A DNA stretch of 8,580 nt from Acidobacteriota bacterium (lineage in GTDB: Bacteria; Acidobacteriota; Terriglobia; Versatilivoradales; Versatilivoraceae): positions 1-8,580 of the forward strand of contig JAPPFQ010000517.1 in the NCBI GenBank assembly GCA_028875135.1. The letters run 5' to 3'. The notes under the pieces are model-generated. The model ran no database searches and was not told the DNA's origin. It saw only the letters and a list, made by a program, of their open reading frames with translations. Below are positions 1 through 5,708 of this stretch, in pieces; the stretch's first letter is position 1, and every line of letters starts with the position of its first letter. Made by a program: the position numbers and the translations under genes.

Positions 1-58
1 CAAATCCCCGTTCCAGCCTCTCGCCGCGCTGGCGCAGCAACCGCTTCCCCCGGTTTGT
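1..58 (-). pseudogene. IS5-like transposase fragment, cut by the left window edge
   Basis: Read on the - strand, positions 58 to 2 encode TNRGKRLLRQRGERLERGF, and base 1 supplies the G of a following codon. The pattern RGKRLLRQRGExxER(x)FA is typical of the C-terminal part of IS5/IS1182-group DDE transposases, where the ER pair contributes the catalytic Glu region. The residues just upstream in this frame do not look like the family, so the fragment probably begins near here and continues beyond the window. Whether the element is intact outside the window cannot be seen. The call rests on motif recognition over only 19 residues, so it is tentative. Confidence 0.45.
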
Positions 59-309
59 CGGAGTCGGTGGCTTGATCCGGTTCAGCCGGGCAGGGGTTGA
101 TCTGGCGGACCGGGGGAACCCGGTTACGGCAGGTGGCGTTCATACAGCGGCGGGCCTGCGGCTGCGCTTCTGATCCCGAGTTGTCGCCGGCAGGACGCTG
201 CGACCGGTCCCGGTCGTTCCTGAGGTTGTCTGCGCAACACTTGCCGGAGCAGGACGTGACCCGCGACTTTCGGAAAACAAGGCCTGCCACGCCGAGAGGG
301 CACGTTGAC
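59..309. other. Spacer without a recognisable gene
   Basis: Between the transposase fragment and the first supported + strand gene I see no protein family, RNA gene or clear promoter. The frame of the downstream gene is open back to a TTG at 97. However, residues 1-71 of that extension are arginine- and proline-rich and resemble no fold, while a good ribosome binding site sits before the ATG at 310. I therefore treat this stretch as non-coding. Confidence 0.4.
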
Positions 310-972
310 ATGATCGTGCCCAGGGTCGGCGAGTTCCTCTGGAAGCGACTCAATAGCTTGCTGAAGCAGGCACGCAATCCCCGCAGAGGTGTTTCCCTGC
401 ACCCGTCGCGGTGGCAGCTGGCGGCCCGGATCAAGGTCGGGCAGTTCCGGGCAGATCTGTTCTGGCAGATGACCCGGGGCCCCGTGGAGAAATTGGCCAC
501 GATGACCGTGATCCGGAGCGCCGGCCAGGGCCAGGCCGTTCCGGAAGTCACCATCGCCCCGCTCGATCTGGCCGTGGTCAGGATTGAGGCGGGCGACGAG
601 GCAGAGGGCTCCGGGGACGGGGTTGGCCTGGAAATCTTGAATCGGCTCAAGCCTGCCCTGTATCGGGCGCTTGAGCCCCGCCGGCGCGTTTCGCTGGCCC
701 CCAAGCAGTGGGGCCTGTCAGCCCAGGTCGAAAACGGCCAGCTCCAGGCAGATCTGTTTTGGCAGACCATCGAAGGACCCGTGGAGAAGTTGGCTACGGT
801 GACCGTGATCCGGAACATCAACCAGGGACGGCCACTCCTGGAAGTTGCCATCGATCCGCTCCACTTCTCCGGCGCCGGGACCGAGGCAAAGGGCCAGGAG
901 GAGGCCATCGAACACTGCATCTCGTGGGCGTGGCTGACGATTCAGGGCGAGGATCGGAGGTGTCAGCCTTGA
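310..972 (+). CDS. Unknown protein with two tandem ~99-residue units, coupled to an ECF sigma factor
   Basis: This 220-residue protein is not recognised. I chose the ATG at 310 because GAGAGGG (294-300) lies nine bases upstream. The protein is an internal duplication. The two units each contain RR(G/R)VSL, then (R/Q)ADLFWQ, then GPVEKLAT(M/V)TVIR, then a hydrophobic strand ending near APLDL or DPLHF. The copies are offset by 99 codons: the shared GCAGATCTGTT block starts at 451 and again at 748. The pattern suggests a beta-rich domain carrying a conserved FWQ and GPVEKLAT signature. There is no signal peptide or membrane helix, so it is probably cytosolic. Its TGA (970-972) overlaps the start of the sigma factor gene, so the two are probably translated together. 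A partner or modulator role for the sigma factor is possible, but no anti-sigma domain is visible. Confidence 0.75.
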   Translation: MIVPRVGEFLWKRLNSLLKQARNPRRGVSLHPSRWQLAARIKVGQFRADLFWQMTRGPVEKLATMTVIRSAGQGQAVPEVTIAPLDLAVVRIEAGDEAEGSGDGVGLEILNRLKPALYRALEPRRRVSLAPKQWGLSAQVENGQLQADLFWQTIEGPVEKLATVTVIRNINQGRPLLEVAIDPLHFSGAGTEAKGQEEAIEHCISWAWLTIQGEDRRCQP

Positions 973-1571
973 AGAAATCGATATCCGACGATTTCCACAT
1001 TCTTCCCACTCCGGAACTCAAGCAGGCCGCTCAAGACTGCCCTCTGCTTGAAGGCGACAGCGAAGCCTGGATTGCCTGCTGCTCCCGCCGCTTTCTACCC
1101 CTCGCCAAGCGGATTGCCGGCGACGACAGTCTGGCGGAGGATGTCCTTCAGACCAGTTGGATCAAGATCCTCCAATCCATCAATCATGCCTGCTTTGACG
1201 GCCCCAAGGCCTGCCCCTGGGTACATCGCATCGTCACCAACACGGCCAGGGACTTCCATGAGAAACGGGTCCGCCGGCGCGAGAATCAGCTTCAAGGCGA
1301 AAGAGCCGCGACCCAGGACGCTGAGGCCCTTGCCCAGGAACGAGAGCTGCTTGTTCTGCTCAGGGAAATGATCGATCTGCTGCCGGGAACCTACCGCCAG
1401 GTCCTCAAGCTGCGTCTCTACCAAGGGTTCTCGAACAAGGAGATCTCTCGACGCCTTCACCTCTCCCGTGGCAATGTCGCCGTCCGCATGAGCCGCGCCA
1501 TCACTCTGCTCAAGCGCCGTATCGATGCGCGCGCTCGATCGCTGTCGCCACACCCCTCCAGGCAGTCCTGA
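969..1571 (+). CDS. RNA polymerase sigma factor, sigma-70 family, ECF subfamily
   Basis: This is a 200-residue ECF-type sigma factor, which would direct RNA polymerase to a small set of promoters. Region 2 covers about residues 33-105, with the core-binding helix around LAEDVLQTSWIKIL and the WVHRIVTNTARDFHEKRVRR segment for -10 recognition. A charged linker follows. Region 4 covers about 125-185, with LPGTYRQVLKLRLYQGFSNKEI and a helix-turn-helix at RRLHLSRGNVAVRMSRA. Length and two-domain layout fit the subfamily. The TTG at 969 overlaps the preceding stop as TTGA and has CGGAGG eight bases upstream; the GTG at 960 is an in-frame alternative. No anti-sigma gene with a membrane helix follows, so control probably involves the coupled upstream protein or another locus. 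The target promoters cannot be deduced here. Confidence 0.9.
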   Translation: MKKSISDDFHILPTPELKQAAQDCPLLEGDSEAWIACCSRRFLPLAKRIAGDDSLAEDVLQTSWIKILQSINHACFDGPKACPWVHRIVTNTARDFHEKRVRRRENQLQGERAATQDAEALAQERELLVLLREMIDLLPGTYRQVLKLRLYQGFSNKEISRRLHLSRGNVAVRMSRAITLLKRRIDARARSLSPHPSRQS

Positions 1572-1724
1572 ACGCCCCCTCTGAAAAAAAATTGTAATAA
1601 ATCCCCGTTTCGACTGTTTATAGGGGTATGAAGCCAATGATCGCATTCGAAGTAAGTGCAGGTTTCTGCGAAAAGCAGCAGGCAGTGGTGTCGATAGGAC
1701 AGGACCGCAGCGTAAGGAGGCAAC

Positions 1725-2300
1725 ATGAGAACCGGACAGAAGGCGTGGGTGGTCGTGTCGGTCCTTGCCGGCGCGCTGACAGCTTGCGCAACATCCGATC
1801 GGGAGAACCAAACCATCTACGCCAACGGTGCCGCACCGGGCACGGTCGCTGCCGAGATTCTGCAGGAGGCCGAGGACTCCGCAAAGCAGATCAGGAACGT
1901 CGTCGAGTCGGCCCTGCGGGGAATCCCTGAATCTAAACACCAGCTGGGGATGATCATTCTCGACAGGGCACACGGATATGGAGGGGAGGAGCGTGCCAAA
2001 GCCGTGCTGGAGGCGCGGACCTGGTTGACCCGAGCGGCTGAGCAGGGCCACGACTCGGCTCAACTGCAACTCTGGATCCTGTACTCGGATGAATATCCGG
2101 TAGAGTATTCGATTCTGACGGACTACGTCATGGCCTACACATGGTTGAAGATCGCCTCCGACAATGAGGCCAGTGACTCCCCGACAGGGCAGGCGGCCGA
2201 CAGGGCGCTTCAAGAGAAGATGACCACCGAGCAGGTGGCCGTGGCCCAGAAGCTTGCCGCCGGGCTGTCGCAGCGCATTGAATCCTCACGGTCCCAGTGA
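1725..2300 (+). CDS. Sel1-repeat (TPR-like) lipoprotein
   Basis: This 191-residue exported lipoprotein starts at the ATG at 1725, four bases after AAGGAGG. Residues 1-21 form a signal peptide ending in the lipobox LTAC, with Cys21 as the lipidated residue. The spacer after it is disordered-looking. Residues of about 60-150 contain Sel1-like helical hairpins: one runs through AKAVLEARTWLTRAAEQGHDSA, and a second has the AYTWLKIAS signature typical of the end of a Sel1 unit. Sel1 repeats are alpha-solenoid scaffolds for protein-protein contacts in the envelope. No partner is apparent. It lies 153 bases after the sigma factor gene and 36 bases before the next gene on the same strand, so it probably forms a short operon with that gene. 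Dependence on the neighbouring sigma factor is conceivable but unproven. Confidence 0.8.
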   Translation: MRTGQKAWVVVSVLAGALTACATSDRENQTIYANGAAPGTVAAEILQEAEDSAKQIRNVVESALRGIPESKHQLGMIILDRAHGYGGEERAKAVLEARTWLTRAAEQGHDSAQLQLWILYSDEYPVEYSILTDYVMAYTWLKIASDNEASDSPTGQAADRALQEKMTTEQVAVAQKLAAGLSQRIESSRSQ

Positions 2301-2336
2301 CCGATTCTGCCTTCTTCCACTCTGGAGGGACGGGAA

Positions 2337-2861
2337 ATGAAGTGGCAGCGAAGTCTTAGCCTACTGGTGGTGTTTCTGATGCTGAGCGGGAGTGTGCTGG
2401 GCGCGGAGCCCGAAAAGCGCCCGCAAGTCCGGGAGAGTGACCTGGGGACCCTGATCCAGGGCAAAACGGTCGTGCTCCGATTGGTTGAGGGAGCCCGCTT
2501 AGAGGGCCGCGTCCGGAAGGTCACGAACGACGGCCTCGTCGTAAAGGTCAAGAAGAGCAGCCACCCGGCGGCTTACCCCAAGGGAGAGATGGAGATCCCG
2601 CGAGCAGCCGTTTCCCGGATCGAGGGGCGAGACCTTAACGAAAACGTGGCGGCCAAGCGGGCGAAACAGACTGCGCTGACCGTAGGCGCCAGCCTGGGTG
2701 CTTTTTGGGGACCCAATGGGTTGGGGGCAAGAAGCACGGCCGATGGACTGAGCGCCAGGTGGACGGAACCTGCCGGGAGGACTCCTACGTGGCGGGCAGG
2801 AGGCACGGCCGATGGGTTATCCGCGAACACGGAAGGGGAGTTGAGGCGTACTTCTATGTAA
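2337..2861 (+). CDS. Secreted LSm-like protein, probably frameshifted after residue ~122
   Basis: The ATG at 2337 follows GGAGG by eight bases. Residues 1-23 form a Sec signal peptide, with likely cleavage after VLGA. Residues of about 38-100 form a strand-rich segment (GKTVVLRLVEGARLEGRV, then DGLVVKVKKSS, then IPRAAVSRIEGRDL). This resembles the small beta-barrel LSm-like proteins found in bacterial envelopes; that assignment is tentative. A short ALTVGASLGAF stretch resembles the start of a glycine-rich membrane segment. From residue 123 on, after a TTTTTGGGG run, this frame reads low-complexity text (ARSTADGLSAR, then GGTADGLSAN). This looks like an out-of-frame reading of the MORN-like repeats encoded in the -1 frame. 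The C-terminal 50 residues are therefore probably not native. Confidence 0.6.
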   Translation: MKWQRSLSLLVVFLMLSGSVLGAEPEKRPQVRESDLGTLIQGKTVVLRLVEGARLEGRVRKVTNDGLVVKVKKSSHPAAYPKGEMEIPRAAVSRIEGRDLNENVAAKRAKQTALTVGASLGAFWGPNGLGARSTADGLSARWTEPAGRTPTWRAGGTADGLSANTEGELRRTSM

Positions 2862-2887
2862 ATGGGGAATTGGTGGAGAAGGAGTGA
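2705..2887 (+). pseudogene. MORN-like repeat segment in the -1 frame of the LSm-like gene
   Basis: In the frame starting at TTG 2705 the product contains VGGKKHGRWTER, then DSYVAGRRHGRWVIREHG, then YFYVNGELVEKE and a TGA at 2885-2887. The HGRW units are 23 residues apart (GCACGGCCGATGG at 2734-2746 and again at 2803-2815). That spacing and the YVNGK(K/R)HGRWV pattern are typical of MORN-like/YwqK-type repeat proteins, which bear beta-hairpin repeats. No convincing ribosome binding site or start precedes it. It is therefore best read either as the displaced C-terminus of the gene starting at 2337 or as a remnant of a second gene fused to it by deletion. The repeat identification is good; the history is inferred. 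Confidence 0.6.
2734..2815 (+). repeat. Two copies of GCACGGCCGATGG, 69 bases apart
   Basis: The 13-base word occurs at 2734-2746 and 2803-2815. The 69-base offset equals 23 codons and encodes HGRW in the -1 frame. It marks the internal period of the MORN-like repeat rather than a separate mobile repeat. Confidence 0.7.
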
Positions 2888-3017
2888 CTTCGCTCTCGAA
2901 TGCCCAACCCAATCATTCAGGCGGTTCCCGGTTGTTGATTGATCAGAGCTGCCTTGGCCATTCCTTCAGAAGCGATTCCCCCCGGGATATACGGCCAGAC
3001 CCTTGAGAGGTCCAAAA

Positions 3018-3314
3018 ATGGGATACATTTCCAAGAGTGGCACACCAAGCTTCTATTTCCACGCTGGCCCCGCCATCGCGGCGACGCTCCAGGCCTGTTT
3101 CCGGCTTTTGGTAGCCCTGGCAATCGCAGCAATCGTCGCCGGCGCGCTTCTGGCCCTAACCCTGGCCGCCTGGGCAGCCCCAACACTACCGAATCGGCTT
3201 GCCCCAAGATGTTGCGTTTCCGCAGGCCCTCCCGAACTCGTCAGACCCCAGCATCTTCCGCCCCGTCGAAGGCCCGCCGAGCGGAACCACGCCGCTGGCA
3301 TCCACCCGCCCTGA
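3018..3314 (+). CDS. Possible small exported or membrane protein of unknown function
   Basis: The ATG at 3018 has GAGAGG (3005-3010) seven bases upstream and would give 98 residues. Residues of about 28-53 form one strongly hydrophobic segment (LLVALAIAAIVAGALLALTL), followed by AAWAAP, which would suit signal peptidase. The tail is proline- and arginine-rich without a recognisable fold. The stop lies 13 bases before the start of the next + strand gene, so the two could be co-transcribed. I do not recognise the protein. The composition of the tail and the decayed surroundings leave open that this is chance coding in a GC-rich spacer. Confidence 0.35.
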   Translation: MGYISKSGTPSFYFHAGPAIAATLQACFRLLVALAIAAIVAGALLALTLAAWAAPTLPNRLAPRCCVSAGPPELVRPQHLPPRRRPAERNHAAGIHPP

Positions 3315-3327
3315 ACGGAGGCACCCC

Positions 3328-3561
3328 ATGTCCGATACTGGCCCGCTCGCTGCGACATCTGCCAATCCCCTTCGCCGATTGGAGGTCCGGACCGTCCTGG
3401 CCGTCCTGCTGGCCTGGTTTGGAGCCGCGGGGCTGATCGTTGAGGGCCGGTCGCAGGACCTGGAGAGTGACAAGCAGGCCCTCATAGCGCTCTACAACGC
3501 CACCGATGGCCCGAATTGGAACGTCAACCACGGCTGGTTGAGCGATGAGCCGCTCGATACC
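3328..3561 (+). pseudogene. Truncated leucine-rich-repeat surface protein (N-terminus only)
   Basis: The ATG at 3328 follows CGGAGG by six bases. Residues of about 22-42 form a hydrophobic export segment. The mature part then begins SDKQALIALYNATDGPNW, continues to NHGWLSDEPLDTW, and stops resembling the family at position 3561. This is the classic cap that precedes the LRR array in many secreted bacterial LRR proteins, where it continues into W(Y/H)GV and then LxLxxNxLSGxIP repeats. No LRR unit follows. From 3562 the DNA is an integrase fragment in the opposite orientation, so the rest of the gene has been lost or displaced. The frame stays open to a TGA at 3871-3873, but that extension is antisense to the integrase remnant and to the DUF3365 gene and is not native protein. 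Confidence 0.7.
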
Positions 3562-3725
3562 TGGTTCGTCTTCTCGGCTGCCCAGTCCCGGAAGCTGGAG
3601 CGGAACCCGGGCGGCACGGCAGCAATCCCCTGCTCGCGGACCAGCCACCGCGGCTGCGGCAGCGCGCGTTCCACCAGACCTTGGGTTCACGCCCGGAAAG
3701 AGGGCGCCGAGGCCGCTGTATCCCC
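3562..3725 (-). pseudogene. Degenerate P4-type tyrosine integrase fragment
   Basis: On the - strand, positions of about 3655 to 3562 read WLVREQGIAAVPPGFRSSF followed by RDWAAEKTNQ. This matches the HxxR box of the integrase at the right edge (MVREQGIAAVPHGFRSSF, RDWAAEQTDH). The DNA aligns without gaps over 3562-3657 against 8307-8402 (offset 4745), roughly 80-85 percent identical by eye, with 20 identical bases at 3580-3599. The catalytic His of the box is replaced by Pro, and the helix carrying the nucleophilic Tyr is absent. Upstream, in another frame, positions of about 3720-3680 read LFPGVNPRSGG, resembling the segment that precedes this box in related integrases. This implies a frameshift. 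The fragment is non-functional. Confidence 0.75.
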
Positions 3726-3765
3726 GGTTGCTCATCCCCCCTGCATCTTCAGTCCCGCTGCTCAA

Positions 3766-4365
3766 TCATCTCAACCGAATGCGGATCACGATGCCACCCA
3801 TGGTGTCCCCGAGCTCGAAATCGTTGCGCGGGCTGTCCTGGTGGGCATTGTGGCAGGTCACGCATGCGGGTGAGACGGCCTGATCGGCATACACGGCCAT
3901 GAAGTACTCGACGCCGCCGAGCGACTCCCTGCCGTAGAAGGGCTTTGAAGGGTCCTTGGCGACCCTGTCCAGGCCGGCGATTTCCATCTCGGTCCTGGGA
4001 GCGTTCTTCTTGTTGATGGGCCACTTGGACAGCAGGGAGTAGCTGAATGTATCGGTCTTATTGGAAGCCTCTTCCGCACCCATGCGAAACATCTGGGCTG
4101 GCAGCGGCAAGGCCTTATCGTCACGCCAATGCTCGCTGGCACGGATGACTTTTTCCTGGTCCTGCAGACGATGGACGACTCGGGTCGCATAGACGGTGCG
4201 GTCCGATTCCATGACGGCGTGCAAGGCGTCCGCCATGACCTTGGCGGAAATCCCGACCGACTCGTCCGGTCCGCCGGAGGGGTTGCCGCCGCAGCCGAAA
4301 AGCACGGTAAGGAGAGCCCCGGCAACCATAAGCCAAAGCCGGCAATTTGAAAGCAGGTGGGTCAT
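3766..4365 (-). CDS. Tll0287-like (DUF3365) monohaem c-type lipoprotein
   Basis: This 199-residue protein is the last gene of the redox operon. I chose the ATG at 4365 because AAGGGG lies nine bases upstream and the product then starts with a signal sequence ending in the lipobox LFGC (Cys25), so it should be anchored in the envelope facing the periplasm. Residues of about 45-195 match the Tll0287-like domain: an N-terminal helix (MADALHAVMES), a central KWPINKKNAP segment, and GGVEYFMAVYAD. The haem site is CVTCH (168-172), followed by NAHQDSPRNDFELGDTMGG. Such domains occur alone or as sensors in signal proteins. Here the covalent haem and the multihaem cytochrome 37 bases upstream suggest a small electron carrier or redox sensor for that complex. 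Its precise role is unknown. Confidence 0.85.
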   Translation of the reverse strand: MTHLLSNCRLWLMVAGALLTVLFGCGGNPSGGPDESVGISAKVMADALHAVMESDRTVYATRVVHRLQDQEKVIRASEHWRDDKALPLPAQMFRMGAEEASNKTDTFSYSLLSKWPINKKNAPRTEMEIAGLDRVAKDPSKPFYGRESLGGVEYFMAVYADQAVSPACVTCHNAHQDSPRNDFELGDTMGGIVIRIRLR

Positions 4366-4402
4366 GACTCTGTTCCCCTTGGGTTTCAACTGCTCGATTT
4401 CA

Positions 4403-5704
4403 TTAGTTCTTTCGAGACAGGGCCATATCGATGCTCCGGACATGGCGAGATGGTAGACCGACAAAATTGCGTCGAACCAGATCAGGATCGGCCAGTGCAT
4501 CTATGGCCAGCGTGAGCGAATGACAGGTCAGGCAGACATCCCGAATCATCTTCTCATTGGGCCGTAGGTTGGCGTTTTGATTATGTTGGACCACGATTCG
4601 ATCTTCCCCAGCGACGCGGCGCCTTTCTCTCGGCAGATGGCACGAAGCGCAACTCACGCCACTTCCCGGCTCCCCCTCGCTGGACAGTACCGCTTGCCAC
4701 AATCGAAAATGGGGAGAACCGGAATAGGCCAGCGAGTGCTCATCAGCGTGACAGGAAAGACAGGCATCCACCGCGGCATGGCGAACGTTGACCGCATGCA
4801 CGTCATGGCAGGCACCGCAATTCAGCGTCCTGGACATCGAATCCGGCTGCATCGGAAGACGTGCCTGGGAAGGCGTCATCGGATTGAAATCGGCGGATCG
4901 GCGCATGCCATGCTTGCCGGCGACAAAACCTTGAGGCTCCAGTTCGTGACAGGAGCCGCAGACCCGGTCTGACGGATGATCGGCCCACAAGGAACCTTGA
5001 CTACGATGGCAGTCCGAGCAGGCGACCGCCGCACTGGCATGCGCGGAGCCAGCCCAGGCATCGATCAGTTCCGGAGTGGCGGATGTCGTCCGGTCGGCAT
5101 CTCCCGCGGTCAGCGGCAATCGGTCGACGCCCTCCCGCAAGATCCAGGCTTTGCGCTCCGGAAGCGCCGCCGGAATGGTTGCGGGCAGTCCATTGCCGTG
5201 CCGCACCAGGAAGTCTTCGTAGAGCGAACGGTTGTCGTGGTAGTTGTGGCACCCTGCCGACGCGCATGTGTCGAACGACATGTCCCGGTGGGTCGGCCTT
5301 TCCACGACCACATTGGCATGACAGTGGTGGCAGAAATCGACAGGAAGAGTGAGACCCATCGCTTCGGTGATCTCCGGCCGATGCTCGATATGGCAGGTGA
5401 TGCATTGACGCACATCCAGCCGGGCCAAGTCGCCGGCATTTCGCGGATCGGCGAACTTGCTGCCGGCATGACTGTCCTCGGCAGCCGCAAGCTCGGCCTG
5501 GTGACACTCGAGACAGGCCTCCTGCCGGACACCGCCGAACGGCGTGTGGCAGGCGTCACAGGCGAGTTCAATCTGGTGATGGCCGTCGCTCGTCCTGCCA
5601 GGCAGGAACAGGCTTCGGTTCCCACCGGAAATTTGAATCGCCAGATAGGCCGCAAGGCCGACAGTTGTCATGATCCAAACGAAAGTCAGGAACCTGGGGT
5701 GCAT
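4403..5704 (-). CDS. Membrane-anchored undecahaem cytochrome c (cytochrome c3-like family)
   Basis: This 433-residue protein has one N-terminal hydrophobic anchor (residues of about 6-26, no obvious cleavage site) and a periplasmic part with eleven haem motifs. Ten are CxxCH: 49 CDACH, 64 CLECH, 101 CITCH, 125 CHHCH, 229 CSDCH, 249 CGSCH, 296 CGACH, 315 CLSCH, 352 CASCH, 391 CLTCH. One is CX4CH (CASAGCH, 147-153). Motifs 1-5 and 6-11 form two clusters separated by about 75 residues. No catalytic signature of NrfA, octahaem tetrathionate reductase or hydroxylamine oxidoreductase is evident. It is best read as an electron conduit or an uncharacterised reductase. The ATG at 5704 lies four bases after the flavoprotein stop, so translation is probably coupled. 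An in-frame ATG at 5734 would overlap that gene. Neither has a strong ribosome binding site. Confidence 0.9.
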   Translation of the reverse strand: MHPRFLTFVWIMTTVGLAAYLAIQISGGNRSLFLPGRTSDGHHQIELACDACHTPFGGVRQEACLECHQAELAAAEDSHAGSKFADPRNAGDLARLDVRQCITCHIEHRPEITEAMGLTLPVDFCHHCHANVVVERPTHRDMSFDTCASAGCHNYHDNRSLYEDFLVRHGNGLPATIPAALPERKAWILREGVDRLPLTAGDADRTTSATPELIDAWAGSAHASAAVACSDCHRSQGSLWADHPSDRVCGSCHELEPQGFVAGKHGMRRSADFNPMTPSQARLPMQPDSMSRTLNCGACHDVHAVNVRHAAVDACLSCHADEHSLAYSGSPHFRLWQAVLSSEGEPGSGVSCASCHLPRERRRVAGEDRIVVQHNQNANLRPNEKMIRDVCLTCHSLTLAIDALADPDLVRRNFVGLPSRHVRSIDMALSRKN

Positions 5705-5708
5705 GGGG

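Noticed and set aside
97..309. N-terminal extension of the duplicated protein from a TTG at 97
   Set aside because: The extension is arginine-rich without structure, no ribosome binding site precedes the TTG, and the ATG at 310 has a good one and begins just before the first repeat unit.
1592..1624. Possible sigma-70 promoter before the Sel1 gene (TTGTAA with TTTATA or TATAGG)
   Set aside because: The spacer would be 19-21 bases and both boxes are weak. The stretch is AT-rich, so chance matches are expected.
1095..2213. A 372-codon open frame on the - strand
   Set aside because: It is antisense to the sigma factor and Sel1 lipoprotein genes, crosses their spacer, and its product matches nothing recognisable.
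2702..2710. Programmed -1 ribosomal frameshift site
   Set aside because: In the zero frame the run is split as gct ttt tgg gga, which does not form an X-XXY-YYZ heptamer, and I see no stimulatory hairpin or internal Shine-Dalgarno. An indel in the run is simpler.
3660..3765. Intrinsic terminator after the redox operon
   Set aside because: No GC-rich hairpin followed by a T run is visible on the - strand downstream of 3766.
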